From Micavibrio sp. UBA6212 (lineage in GTDB: Bacteria; Pseudomonadota; Alphaproteobacteria; Micavibrionales; Micavibrionaceae): DNA of 64,000 bases. The notes below the pieces were generated by a model, which was given only the letters and a program-made list of their open reading frames with translations, was not told the DNA's origin and ran no database searches. Shown piece by piece: positions 24,422 to 32,068 of the stretch. A program made the translations under genes and the position numbers. Every line of letters starts with the position of its first letter. The first letter of the stretch is position 1. The stretch is from assembly GCA_002421905.1 (NCBI GenBank), contig DISK01000006.1, positions 127,023-191,022 on the forward strand, written 5' to 3'.

Positions 24422-24907
24422 CTATCTCAAAACACTTTTCCATTCTTCAAGGCTCAGGGCCCCATTACCGTCATCGTCATAGGAGTTAAACGTTCCGACT
24501 TCAAATTCAGCAGTGCTGACTTTGCCATCGGTGTTCGTATCCCATTTGGAATACAGACCTGTCTTTTCAATGAGGGTTTTAACCTCGTTACTATCAAGGC
24601 GATTATTCTTATCCTGATCCCAGTACGTGTAGTTATTGTAATCTATCTCTTTATAAGGGCGATAGAATTGGGATGTGGTGAGTTTCCACTCTTCATCTCC
24701 CATATAACCATCACCATCCAGATCGGATTTTGTATAGAGATAGGTTGTAAATTCCTCCGGCTGGATATAGCCATCCTTATTACTGTCATAGGAATATGTA
24801 CGGCTTTGAATTTGGATTTTTGCGTCCTCCGCTTTGGCTTGCGGCACCAGAGAGATGACAAAGCCAAGAGTAAGCGTTGCCAGTATAATTTTGCTTTTGT
24901 TAAACAT
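24422..24907 (-). CDS. Exported EF-hand calcium-binding protein
   Basis: 161 residues with a signal peptide (residues 1-26, cleavage after AKA). Five EF-hand-type loops follow at about residues 41-52 (DSNKDGYIQPEE), 62-73 (DLDGDGYMGDEE), 97-108 (DQDKNNRLDSNE), 123-134 (DTNTDGKVSTAE) and 144-155 (DDDGNGALSLEE). All have acidic first and twelfth positions, so calcium binding in the periplasm is likely. Similar exported EF-hand proteins are frequent in alphaproteobacteria with unknown partners. A terminator follows directly. Confidence 0.85.
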   Translation of the reverse strand: MFNKSKIILATLTLGFVISLVPQAKAEDAKIQIQSRTYSYDSNKDGYIQPEEFTTYLYTKSDLDGDGYMGDEEWKLTTSQFYRPYKEIDYNNYTYWDQDKNNRLDSNEVKTLIEKTGLYSKWDTNTDGKVSTAEFEVGTFNSYDDDGNGALSLEEWKSVLR

Positions 24908-24953
24908 AATATTTTCCTTTTTGTAACAATTTTAATTTAATAAAATCTTTAGG

Positions 24954-25025
24954 TTAGAAAAAAATATAGATTAGAATAATAATCGGGATTGGCACCCCAA
25001 TCGCCCATAACAAAATACCTTTCAT
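24954..25025 (-). CDS. 23-residue single-helix membrane peptide
   Basis: MKGILLWAIGVPIPIIILIY plus three residues, a single hydrophobic helix with a PIPIII core. GAGG lies about six bases before the ATG, and the stop of the upstream gene is three bases away, so it is probably translated from the same message. Near-identical miniature proteins (LLWxIGIPIPxIILI) occur widely beside stress genes in Proteobacteria, from recollection. Its function is unknown; helix-helix interaction in the inner membrane is the obvious possibility. Confidence 0.6.
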   Translation of the reverse strand: MKGILLWAIGVPIPIIILIYIFF

Positions 25026-25028
25026 GGA

Positions 25029-25298
25029 TTACCTCGTATCGGTTGTATTGTCGTCAATCTCGTCAATCAACTCTTCCTGAAACTCCTCTACTCCGTCATC
25101 GGCGCTATCAACAATATCACTGATGCTGTCACCAATCTTATCTCCCGGAGTTTTTCGAGTATTATCTATGAGCATGACCGCGAAAATCCCGACAAGGATG
25201 ACGGCAATTACAATCAGCCATCTTCTATTGTTCAGGATAATCCTTTCGATCCTCCTCGAGATACCTTGTTTGTCATTTCTTTGCGAAGGTCTTCCCAC
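25029..25298 (-). CDS. Small inner-membrane protein with acidic tail
   Basis: Up to 89 residues from GTG 25298, overlapping the CsbD gene by 67 bases. A strong AGGAGG within this overlap suggests that a later, non-ATG start may be used, so the N-terminus is uncertain. It has a basic N-terminal segment, one transmembrane helix (RWLIVIAVILVGIFAVMLI) and a strongly acidic tail (DSADDGVEEFQEELIDEIDD). No family is recognised. It is embedded in the stress gene run, between CsbD and the 23-residue peptide. Confidence 0.55.
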   Translation of the reverse strand: MGRPSQRNDKQGISRRIERIILNNRRWLIVIAVILVGIFAVMLIDNTRKTPGDKIGDSISDIVDSADDGVEEFQEELIDEIDDNTTDTR

Positions 25299-25477
25299 TC
25301 CGAAACCTGTTTTTCAGCCTCTTCACGAGCAATCCCATAGTTTTCCTGAATGACCCCAGCCAGTTTTTCGCGGTTGCCTTTTACCTGATCCAGATGGTCA
25401 TTTGTCAGTTTTCCCCATTGTTTCTGGATATCACCCATCAGTTGTTTCCAGTTGCCTTCGATTGTGTCGTTATTCAT
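25232..25477 (-). CDS. CsbD-family stress protein
   Basis: 81 residues, starting MNNDTIEGNWKQLMGDIQKQ, the CsbD hallmark, with AAAAGGAGAC before the ATG. CsbD-like proteins are among the most abundant general-stress products and are of unknown biochemical role. The 5' end (upstream AGGAGAC plus the first ~12 codons) is duplicated 169 bases upstream, where it is fused to a decayed entericidin gene. Confidence 0.88.
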   Translation of the reverse strand: MNNDTIEGNWKQLMGDIQKQWGKLTNDHLDQVKGNREKLAGVIQENYGIAREEAEKQVSEWEDLRKEMTNKVSRGGSKGLS

Positions 25478-25500
25478 GATAGTCTCCTTTTCTGTTATTG

Positions 25501-25646
25501 TTATTTTGTGGCTTTTTCAACGGATTGGCCGAAACCTTAAATGTTTCGACCGATGACCTGCATCGATTCACAGGTCGAGAGGTTAAAGGCGACAGCGCCC
25601 ACAAGCAGAGTTGTTTCCAGTTGCCTTCGACTGTGTCATTATTCAT
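25501..25646 (-). pseudogene. Chimeric remnant: csbD start fused to decayed entericidin copy
   Basis: From ATG 25646 the first ~12 codons repeat the CsbD start (MNNDTVEGNWKQL). The sequence then switches, in another frame, to a copy of the entericidin gene reading LVGAVAFNLSTCESMQVIG, an in-frame stop after GRNI, then GFGQSVEKATK and a TAA at 25501-25503. The intact entericidin has LVFVGVIALGLSSCETMEGA and GQSVEEAAE at the matching places. This is what a tandem duplication of the entericidin-csbD junction would leave. Confidence 0.75.
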
Positions 25647-25669
25647 GGTCGTCTCCGTTTTTGTTTTAG

Positions 25670-25807
25670 TTATTCGGCGGCTTCCTCAACGGATTGTCCG
25701 GCACTTTGAATATCGCGACCGGCACCTTCCATGGTTTCACAAGACGAGAGACCAAGGGCGATAACGCCCACAAACACAAGGGTAATAATTTTATTTTGAT
25801 GTGGCAT
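25670..25807 (-). CDS. Entericidin-family lipoprotein
   Basis: 45 residues beginning MPHQNKIITLVFVGVIALGL, then the lipobox LSSC and a short amphipathic helix ETMEGAGRDIQSAGQSVEEA. Length, lipobox and GxGxDI pattern fit entericidin A/B, small membrane lipoproteins described as a stress-induced toxin/antidote pair in E. coli. AAAGGAAAG precedes the ATG. A decayed second copy lies immediately downstream. Confidence 0.8.
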   Translation of the reverse strand: MPHQNKIITLVFVGVIALGLSSCETMEGAGRDIQSAGQSVEEAAE

Positions 25808-25830
25808 AATTTCTTTCCTTTTTTCTTTTG

Positions 25831-26268
25831 TTATTCCAAAAATTGGTCTTCAATTAAAAACCCCAAGAATGAAGCAATAATAAGAGCCGTTTTGGGGTTC
25901 TCACGAATGGGATCACCCAGTTCATCTTCAAGAGTTGAGAGCGAAGACTTTATTTTATCTGCTATATTTTTTTGGAACTTTCTAATGCGCTTTTGACGAT
26001 AGCGAATACCTGCAAAAAAAATGCCTGCAATTATTACAGAGAGGAGAAGGCTTATGAGGCCGGTTATGCTGGCTGCGATCTCCCCGCTATAATGAATGGA
26101 CAGCCATGAGTGAGCTCCATAAACTAGAAATATAAGACCAGTCACCAGAAAGAGTGCAGACAGAGCACAAAGAAACTGTCCCATTTTATCAAACCCGCTG
26201 AGAGGGGTAGGATCTCTCAGCAGCTTATCGATCACAACTCTTTCTATAAGTTGAAGCGCGCTAGGCAT
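25831..26268 (-). CDS. DUF1469/YqjE-like inner-membrane protein
   Basis: 145 residues with two adjacent transmembrane helices (about 36-56 and 64-88), a basic cytoplasmic loop (RYRQKRIRKFQK) and a C-terminal amphipathic stretch ending in a hydrophobic NPKTALIIASFLGFLIED. This layout and the position beside a DUF883 gene match the YqjE-YqjD pair of stationary-phase membrane proteins. YqjD-type proteins bind ribosomes at the membrane; the role of the partner is unknown. The gene starts four bases after the DUF883 stop. Confidence 0.65.
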   Translation of the reverse strand: MPSALQLIERVVIDKLLRDPTPLSGFDKMGQFLCALSALFLVTGLIFLVYGAHSWLSIHYSGEIAASITGLISLLLSVIIAGIFFAGIRYRQKRIRKFQKNIADKIKSSLSTLEDELGDPIRENPKTALIIASFLGFLIEDQFLE

Positions 26269-26271
26269 AGA

Positions 26272-26541
26272 TTATCCCCGTCTTAACAGAAGGCTGAGAA
26301 CCATTCCTGCTCCAATGGCAATTGCGATGCTCTGAACAGGTTTTTCTGCAACTTCCTTTTCCAGCATTTTAATATAACGGGCGGAGTTTGATTTCATCTG
26401 ATTGTATGTATCGTGGCCCTGAGCAATCACGGCCTCTCCAATTTGTATTCCGTCCTCTTTGATCGACTGGATACCATCACGTATATTTTCGGATGGGTTA
26501 TTGGCGGCTATTTTTCTTGAAGTATTTTCAGTAGGCTGCAT
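26272..26541 (-). CDS. DUF883/YqjD-ElaB-like membrane protein
   Basis: 89 residues. A soluble helical N-terminus (NIRDGIQSIKEDGIQIGEAV) is followed by EVAEKPVQSIAIAIGAGMVL, the typical P-x-x-S/A-x-x-I-A-x-G-A-G-x-G-like tail-anchor helix, ending LLRRG. Members are C-tail-anchored and associate with ribosomes in stationary phase in E. coli. AAGGAGAC precedes the ATG. It is paired with the DUF1469-like gene. Confidence 0.8.
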   Translation of the reverse strand: MQPTENTSRKIAANNPSENIRDGIQSIKEDGIQIGEAVIAQGHDTYNQMKSNSARYIKMLEKEVAEKPVQSIAIAIGAGMVLSLLLRRG

Positions 26542-26571
26542 GGTAGTCTCCTTGGTTAAAAGTGTTTAGTG

Positions 26572-26748
26572 TTATAGGTGTGGTGTTCTCCCGCGCAAGA
26601 TATTGGCGATAGCGGCAATAATAAAAAGAACAATAAAGACAAAAAATAGAATGCGCGCTATATCAGCAGCGCCAGCTGCAATGCCTCCAAATCCAAACAC
26701 GCCTGCGATCAGTGCAACGACCAAAAATATGAGTGCCCATCTAAGCAT
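26572..26748 (-). CDS. DUF1328/YtjA-family small membrane protein
   Basis: 58 residues from ATG 26748, beginning MLRWALIFLVVALIAGVFGF and continuing GGIAAGAADIARILFFVF, the DUF1328 signature of two short helices. It ends ANILRGRTPHL. The family is widespread, tiny and uncharacterised, and usually stress-linked. The start overlaps the end of the CBS gene by eight bases. Confidence 0.88.
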   Translation of the reverse strand: MLRWALIFLVVALIAGVFGFGGIAAGAADIARILFFVFIVLFIIAAIANILRGRTPHL

Positions 26749-27208
26749 GGAGAACCTTCGCATTTCCCGCCTCTTTAGATAGCAGAGGGATGGCGCATAT
26801 ATCTCCCAGAGCTTTGCCGCAGATGCGGTGATGTTCATCGGTGGAATGAACGGCCATGTCACCCAAAGAGACAATTCCGACCAGCCTTTTGTCCTTGTTC
26901 AGAACGGGCAGACGGCGCACTTTGTTTTTTGTCATGTCCAGCGCGGCTGCTTCAAGCGTATCCGTGTCGTGACAGTACAAAATTTGTTTTGTCATGACCT
27001 GAGCGGCTGTTGTTTCTTCCGGATGATGTGATTCTGCTACACAGCGTAGCGCCAGATCACGGTCGGTAATCACGCCGACCAGTCTGTCGCCATCACCGAC
27101 CATAACACTCCCGCAATCGCTGGACTGCATTTTTTTGGCAACGTCATGCAAAAGAGTCTCGGGAGAAACAATCTCAACATTCGTGCTCATAATATCTTTG
27201 ATGTACAT
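26741..27208 (-). CDS. Two-CBS-domain protein
   Basis: 155 residues made of a tandem CBS pair: residues ~1-60 (MYIKDIMSTNVEIVSPETLL, GVITDRDLALR) and ~68-130 (AAQVMTKQILYC, RLPVLNKDKRLVGIVSLGDM). CBS pairs bind adenosyl ligands such as AMP or ATP and act as energy sensors. There is no fused effector domain. The extra C-terminal tail (HHRICGKALGDICAIPLLSKE) is specific. It is the upstream gene of the DUF1328 gene. Confidence 0.88.
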   Translation of the reverse strand: MYIKDIMSTNVEIVSPETLLHDVAKKMQSSDCGSVMVGDGDRLVGVITDRDLALRCVAESHHPEETTAAQVMTKQILYCHDTDTLEAAALDMTKNKVRRLPVLNKDKRLVGIVSLGDMAVHSTDEHHRICGKALGDICAIPLLSKEAGNAKVLHA

Positions 27209-27252
27209 GGTATTATCCTTGCTTGGTTATGGTGGTCACATTAATTTTTCTA

Positions 27253-27534
27253 CTAATTATCCAGATCTATTTGATCTTTATCAGTCATCGCCCCGGTGGC
27301 TGCTCCGACAGCACCTCCAATAACAGCACCCGTCCAAGGGCTTCCACCCGTTACGGCGGTACCTACAGCACCAACTCCGGCACCGATACCAGCACCACTG
27401 AGCGCGCGCTCGCCTTTGGTATTGCCGCAAGCTGTCAGGCTCAAAACAAGGCAGAGTGAGGTCGCGAACAAAAGCGCACGTCCTCTGAGGGCTCTATTTG
27501 CGAAGTTCATTACGATAGATTTTGAGTGTTTCAT
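27253..27534 (-). CDS. Glycine-zipper outer-membrane lipoprotein-like protein
   Basis: 93 residues from the second of two adjacent ATGs, which gives the better spacing to GGAGG. A signal peptide with lipobox LSLTACG (about residue 36) is followed by a glycine zipper, GIGAGVGAVGTAVTGGSPW and GAVIGGAVGAATGAM, typical of the SlyB/Rcc01693-like surface-antigen group that packs in the outer membrane. It ends with a short acidic tail DKDQIDLDN. It is in the stress/envelope run, upstream of the CBS gene. Confidence 0.8.
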   Translation of the reverse strand: MKHSKSIVMNFANRALRGRALLFATSLCLVLSLTACGNTKGERALSGAGIGAGVGAVGTAVTGGSPWTGAVIGGAVGAATGAMTDKDQIDLDN

Positions 27535-27561
27535 CATAGCCTCCTTTTCAGGTTCTAGATT

Positions 27562-28209
27562 CTAACGGCGGAAATCGATAACAACCCGACGGTTTTCCTG
27601 ATTTCTTATGCCGTCTTTGGTCTCTACGGCTTGGTCAAATTCGCCACGGGCCTCGCGGTCAAGCGCCTGATTTTTAATTCCGCGACTGAGCAATGCTCTT
27701 GACACAGCCTGTTCCCGCTCGCGTGACAGATTTTGGTTGTAATCAGCTTTGCCGGAGCTGTCGGTATAACCAGTGACGGTCACTTGACTTGGATTATATT
27801 TGGCAATTTCTCGCATGGCGCGATCAAGAGTTTCATTCTCGTTGGCACGAATATTTGATTTGTCATGATCGAACAGAATGGTATAAGAACTTACAATCGG
27901 AAGAATTTTCTGTGTTTGTGAAATTTGCGCGGTTGCAAGTTCCATCTCTTGTTCGGCTTTGACGCATCTATCAATCATGTTGCGTGGCAAGTCGCGGTAA
28001 TTCTGGCAAAGCTCTCTTTGTTCGTATTGCTTATATGATTTTTTATCCATGTAGTCTTCTACGTGGTCAGCATTTGTATAGTTGCGCTGAGCAATTTCAT
28101 CTCTGGCCACATAGCGTGCGCCAGAACCTTCATTATCGCTCCTATAGGAGTTGCTACATGCACCCAGAGTCAGAGCGACCGTGCATAATAAAATGGTTTT
28201 CGTTTTCAT
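27562..28209 (-). CDS. OmpA-family peptidoglycan-binding lipoprotein
   Basis: 215 residues from ATG 28209. The lipobox is TLGACS (about residue 17). A ~75-residue helical spacer precedes the OmpA C-terminal domain (about 100-215), which has FDHDKSNIRANENETLDRAM, VTVTGYTDSSGKADYNQNLS with the DAP-binding Asp/Arg region, SREREQAVSRAL and ENRRVVIDFR. It tethers the outer membrane to peptidoglycan. It starts the run of leftward envelope genes, 28 bases before the glycine-zipper gene. Confidence 0.88.
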   Translation of the reverse strand: MKTKTILLCTVALTLGACSNSYRSDNEGSGARYVARDEIAQRNYTNADHVEDYMDKKSYKQYEQRELCQNYRDLPRNMIDRCVKAEQEMELATAQISQTQKILPIVSSYTILFDHDKSNIRANENETLDRAMREIAKYNPSQVTVTGYTDSSGKADYNQNLSREREQAVSRALLSRGIKNQALDREARGEFDQAVETKDGIRNQENRRVVIDFRR

Positions 28210-28370
28210 GATAACTTCCTTTTCTAAATTCGAGAAACAGACCATGAAGCTTTCTCTGTCAGAAAGCGATGCCGAAGAACGTCAAATATATAAGGATTGT
28301 GTAAGGGGTGGAGGTCGTCATTGCTTCGTCAGACTGTTTAATTCTTGCATGACGATAGAATGATAGGGCC

Positions 28371-29108
28371 TCAAGCCGACAGGCGGAGGATTCCCTGTTC
28401 ATGCAGGGAGGAGATTTCGGCAATTTCCATCCGGTAGCCGATACCTGGTTCGGTAATAATCAAGGTGGGGATAGACGGGTCTTTTTCAATTTTTTCTCGG
28501 ATCTGACCAACAAACACGCGCAAATATTGAGTGTCTTCGGCATGAGCATCCCCCCAGACTTCTTTCAGGATTTCACGGTGGGGGAGCATTTTACCGCGGT
28601 GAATAATAAAATAGCGTAGCAGATTATATTCCTTGGGCGTAAAGGGCAAAAGATCGTCATTCAAAAAGACTTCATGGCGTACCAGATTCATTCGCAACGG
28701 GCCGTTCACCGGCTCAGGCTCTCCGGTTTCATGCACCGCTGCCGAACGCAACGCCGCATTGATCCGCGCTCTTAAAACATCCGCATTAAAAGGCTTGAAA
28801 ACATAATCGCTGGCACCTTCATTCAAACATGAAACGACGGACTTGTTATCCGTATCAGCCGAGATGATAATGATTGGCACTTCCGACCATTCGCGTAAGC
28901 ATTTGATAAGATCAGGGCCATTCATGTCGGGAAGGTCAGGATCAAGCAGCACCAGGTCAGGATGGATTGAAACGCAAAGCTGTATTGCCTGTTTGCCCGT
29001 CTTGCAATCTACAAGCTTGAATTCTCCTTCATCCAGAAAAAGAGAGAGCATTTTCTGACTTGCCTGATCACCATCTGTAATCAGTAGCACATTCTTCTTC
29101 TTTGTCAT
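28371..29108 (-). CDS. OmpR-family response regulator, KdpE-like orphan
   Basis: 245 residues. The receiver has the acidic pair at LITDGDQ, the phosphoacceptor Asp in LVLLDPDLPDMNG, the Thr/Ser switch IIIISADTD and the Lys in DYVFKPF. A winged helix (about 135-230) reads LPFTPKEYNLLRYFIIHRGK, TQYLRVFVGQIREKIE, GIGYRME. The domain resembles KdpE, but no kinase or kdp genes adjoin. The upstream leader carries two symmetric elements that could be its own sites. It may govern the neighbouring envelope genes (inference). Confidence 0.85.
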   Translation of the reverse strand: MTKKKNVLLITDGDQASQKMLSLFLDEGEFKLVDCKTGKQAIQLCVSIHPDLVLLDPDLPDMNGPDLIKCLREWSEVPIIIISADTDNKSVVSCLNEGASDYVFKPFNADVLRARINAALRSAAVHETGEPEPVNGPLRMNLVRHEVFLNDDLLPFTPKEYNLLRYFIIHRGKMLPHREILKEVWGDAHAEDTQYLRVFVGQIREKIEKDPSIPTLIITEPGIGYRMEIAEISSLHEQGILRLSA

Positions 29109-29122
29109 GATACACCTCCTCC

Positions 29123-29164
29123 GCGCCAGCTCTTAATGTGGCGCACTTAAGAAATTTAAATTTC
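29123..29164. promoter_or_regulatory. Two symmetric elements upstream of the orphan regulator
   Basis: GCGCCA (29123-29128) and TGGCGC (29139-29144) form an inverted repeat in the leader. GAAATTTAAATTTC (29151-29164) is a perfect 14-base palindrome just beyond it. The spacing to the start codon at 29108 fits a promoter/operator region. The binding protein is unknown; autoregulation is one possibility. Confidence 0.45.
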
Positions 29165-29675
29165 CGAGAGCTGTGACCTTATAGCACAGCCCGCGAAAAC
29201 TAACCAGTTTATTACGCATCGTCTCTTTTAGCAGCAGGATCCTTTCGTGATGCTGGTCACTTATGATTTGAAGAGTTTCCTGATTTTTACAGGGGATTTC
29301 TTGAGGAAAAACAACAAAAATTCATGAGTTACGACAAAACCAAAGTTTCTTTTTCGCTTTAATTTCCCTCCCATCGGGGGAACTCGGATGAATAGCAGGG
29401 TATTGCTAAGGTAGTGTTTTTGCTCATTGTTGCCTTGCAAAAGGAACAAAGGGAGGCAAAAGCCAGGTAATCATGAGGGAAGAAGGCATGACCTATTTAT
29501 ATTTGTCATATAGTTAGGTTTTTGAAAGAAAATCACAGGTAATCGCGTAATTAGACATAGAGCTATTTTTACAAGAGGCAAGACGCTCTTTTCTTGCAAT
29601 TTTGCCCTTTGCCATGTAGGTAGTGCCCAAGAGAAATTCCCAAAAATATTAGAGTCGAGATAGAAAGCCAAAAGT
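29165..29675. other. Intergenic region before the exopolysaccharide locus
   Basis: About 510 bases between the divergent regulator and the phosphomannomutase gene. It must hold the phosphomannomutase promoter. Short open frames on the minus strand have no ribosome sites. No CTTGANTCAAG palindrome, RNA gene or transposon end was recognised. Confidence 0.4.
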
Positions 29676-31184
29676 ATGACAATCAAGCCCAACACAGAAG
29701 AATACGAACGCGAATTGGTCATTGCCGAATCCGGATTCCGTGAATATGACGCGCGATGGTTATTTCCTGAACAGTTGAACTTGAGAGGTATTCAGGCATT
29801 GGGAATGGGCATTGGCACATTGATGCATGAACAAGGAGTTACACCGCCAGCGATTGTGGTCGGACATGATTACAGATCATACAGTGCATCAATCAAGAAT
29901 GCGTTGATGGTAGGGTTGATGGCGACCGGGTGTCAGGTTCGCGATATTGGTTTGGCTCTTTCTCCTGTTGCTTATTTCTCGCAATTTGAACTGGATTGCC
30001 CTGCTGTTGCCATGGTAACTGCGAGCCACAATGAAAATGGTTGGACAGGCGTTAAAATGGGAATTGATCGTCCCCTGACCTTTGGCCCTGACGAGATGGG
30101 TCGTTTGAAAGAAATTGTAAAATCCGAAGCATTCCATCATATAAACGGCGGGTCATACGAATATATTGGCGACATCAAGCAACGCTATATTGCTGACCTG
30201 ACCAGCGGTGGAAAAATAGCCCGCAAATTGAAAGCTGTTGTTGCTTGCGGAAACGGAACAGCCGGAGCCTATGCGCCCGATGCTTTGCGTGCCATTGGTG
30301 TCGATGTTGTCGAGATGGACTGCGAGCTGGATTATACCTTCCCGCACTACAACCCCAATCCAGAAGATCTGGAAATGCTTCATGCTTTGAGCAAAAAAGT
30401 ATTGGAAACTGGCGCAGACATCGGTCTTGGCTTTGATGGAGATGGAGATCGTTGCGGCGTTGTTGATAATACCGGCGAAGAAATTTTTGCCGATAAAATG
30501 GGCGTTATTCTGGCGCGTGATCTGGCAGTTCAGTATAAGAACGCAGTTTTTGTGGCTGATGTTAAATCGACAGGTCTGTATCACACGGATCCTGTTTTGA
30601 AACAACTCGGTGCCAAAACAGATTACTGGAAAACGGGGCATTCCTATATGAAACGCCGCGTGAATGAGATTGGTGCTTTGGTCGGCTTTGAAAAAAGTGG
30701 GCACTATTTCTTTAACCAACCTATCGGGCGCGGTTATGATGATGGTGTTTTGACGGCGGTTGCTATTTGCCGTTTGATGGATCGGAATGCAGATAAGAAA
30801 ATGTCTGATCTGAAAGATGCTTTGCCTAAAACATGGGGGGCGCCAACCATGTCGCCGTTTTGCCCTGATGAGCGCAAATATGGCGTGGTAGAAGAATCTG
30901 TTGCGTACTACCAAAGCGCCAAGGAAAAGGGTGTGTTGGTTGCAGGACAAAAGATAATTGATCTGGTCACTGTAAACGGTGTGCGCTTTACCTTGGAAGA
31001 CGGAACATGGGGATTGATCCGTGCATCGTCTAACAAACCGTCTTTGGTGGTTGTGGTTGAGAGCCCTGTTTCTGAGTCGCGTATGTTTGATATGTTTGAA
31101 TCCATCGACCAGATGTTGCGTGCGAACTTTTCTGAAGTCGGCGAGTACGACCAGAAAATATCGCGTACTGTAAAAGCTGCGTAA
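29676..31184 (+). CDS. Phosphomannomutase/phosphoglucomutase
   Basis: 502 residues. The alpha-D-phosphohexomutase domains are complete: the phosphoserine loop MVTASHNENGWTG (Ser117), the metal-binding loop DGDGDR (254-259), the sugar loop GFEKSGHYFF and the C-terminal phosphate site RASSNKPSLVVVVES. It interconverts mannose-6-P and mannose-1-P (and probably the glucose analogues), feeding GDP-mannose for the polymer made by the following genes; it parallels XanA/AlgC. It is the first rightward gene of the locus. Confidence 0.92.
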   Translation: MTIKPNTEEYERELVIAESGFREYDARWLFPEQLNLRGIQALGMGIGTLMHEQGVTPPAIVVGHDYRSYSASIKNALMVGLMATGCQVRDIGLALSPVAYFSQFELDCPAVAMVTASHNENGWTGVKMGIDRPLTFGPDEMGRLKEIVKSEAFHHINGGSYEYIGDIKQRYIADLTSGGKIARKLKAVVACGNGTAGAYAPDALRAIGVDVVEMDCELDYTFPHYNPNPEDLEMLHALSKKVLETGADIGLGFDGDGDRCGVVDNTGEEIFADKMGVILARDLAVQYKNAVFVADVKSTGLYHTDPVLKQLGAKTDYWKTGHSYMKRRVNEIGALVGFEKSGHYFFNQPIGRGYDDGVLTAVAICRLMDRNADKKMSDLKDALPKTWGAPTMSPFCPDERKYGVVEESVAYYQSAKEKGVLVAGQKIIDLVTVNGVRFTLEDGTWGLIRASSNKPSLVVVVESPVSESRMFDMFESIDQMLRANFSEVGEYDQKISRTVKAA

Positions 31185-31203
31185 CAACATCATTATTGAC
31201 AGG

Positions 31204-31974
31204 ATGGGAATAGGGATGTCGTCAGACGGTTCATCACGAGTGTGCCTTTTATTGGAAAAAACTTTTACTGACTCCAAAAAATGGAGTCTGGAAAGTCTTG
31301 CTCTATCCGATAAACAAGCGATTTGCGTGGCGTTTCTGAACGCGCATGCTGTAACGTTATCATATAGTCGTGAAGAAATATTCACACCATTAATGTCGGG
31401 TGATTTTCTTTTAAGGGACGGGATTGGCGTAAAACTGGCTTTGAAATTATTCGGGTATGCTGACACGGATAATCTCAATGGCACAGATCTGATCCCAAAA
31501 ATCCTGAACCATCTTTCTGGAAAAGAAATTTCGATCTGGGGAGCATCCGATGTGGCCCTTACTGAATGCAAAAGGAAACTCGCAGAAAACCATATTGAAA
31601 ATATAGTTTCCCTTGATCATGGATTTCATGATCCGGAGCACTACGTACGTATGGCAGAAGAAAGAAATCCGGAAATAGTTGTTTTGTGCATGGGCATGCC
31701 GAAACAAGAGAAACTGGCAAAAATCCTTCAGGAAAGGAATTTGTGCCGTCTGGTTATTTGTGGCGGTGGCTGGGCTGATTTTTACTCGGAAAACAAGAAA
31801 AGAGCCCCACTATGGGTGCGTAAAATATCAATGGAGTGGCTCCACAGGTTGGTTTGTGAGCCACGCAGGCTAGGTCGGCGCTATACGCTGGGGATACTTG
31901 ATTTTTTTTACATAATAATAAAAACTTATGCCAGCCGCAGACCATCCACGAAAAACATGGATAATTATAACTAA
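31204..31974 (+). CDS. WecG/TagA/CpsF-family glycosyltransferase (GumM-like)
   Basis: 256 residues of glycosyltransferase family 26. Diagnostic elements are VAFLNAHAV, FLLRDGIGVKLAL, NLNGTDLIP, the EIVVLCMGMPKQEKLA segment and the C-terminal EWLHRLVCEPRRLGRRY. The last of these is the membrane-targeting appendage region of this family. In xanthan synthesis the same family (GumM) adds glucose to the lipid-linked chain. It is 19 bases after the phosphomannomutase gene and is probably cotranscribed. Confidence 0.88.
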   Translation: MGIGMSSDGSSRVCLLLEKTFTDSKKWSLESLALSDKQAICVAFLNAHAVTLSYSREEIFTPLMSGDFLLRDGIGVKLALKLFGYADTDNLNGTDLIPKILNHLSGKEISIWGASDVALTECKRKLAENHIENIVSLDHGFHDPEHYVRMAEERNPEIVVLCMGMPKQEKLAKILQERNLCRLVICGGGWADFYSENKKRAPLWVRKISMEWLHRLVCEPRRLGRRYTLGILDFFYIIIKTYASRRPSTKNMDNYN

Positions 31975-31995
31975 CTCATATAAGTAAACCACAGG

Positions 31996-32029
31996 ATGCA
32001 CTCAGAAAGCTAATTTGGATTGAGTGCAT
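31996..32029. promoter_or_regulatory. Hairpin in the leader of the exoprotein gene
   Basis: ATGCACTCA (31996-32004) and TGAGTGCAT (32021-32029) are perfect nine-base arms around a 16-base loop, with GG and CC extending them. No T-run follows, so it is not a clear terminator. It lies about 40 bases before the likely start of the exoprotein gene and could affect its message or the read-through from the upstream gene. Confidence 0.5.
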
Positions 32030-32068
32030 TCCAGAAAGAATTTTATGGCGGTAGGAGCCGATATCAAA

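Noticed and set aside
25503..25764. Rightward open frame of 88 residues through the csbD-entericidin region
   Set aside because: Antisense to the duplicated leftward units, with no ribosome site or family.
29261..29722. Short leftward frames between the orphan regulator and phosphomannomutase
   Set aside because: No ribosome sites, no start context and no recognisable protein features.
30153..31571. 472-residue open frame antisense to phosphomannomutase
   Set aside because: The plus strand has all catalytic motifs of the mutase; the antisense frame has none and shows shadow composition.
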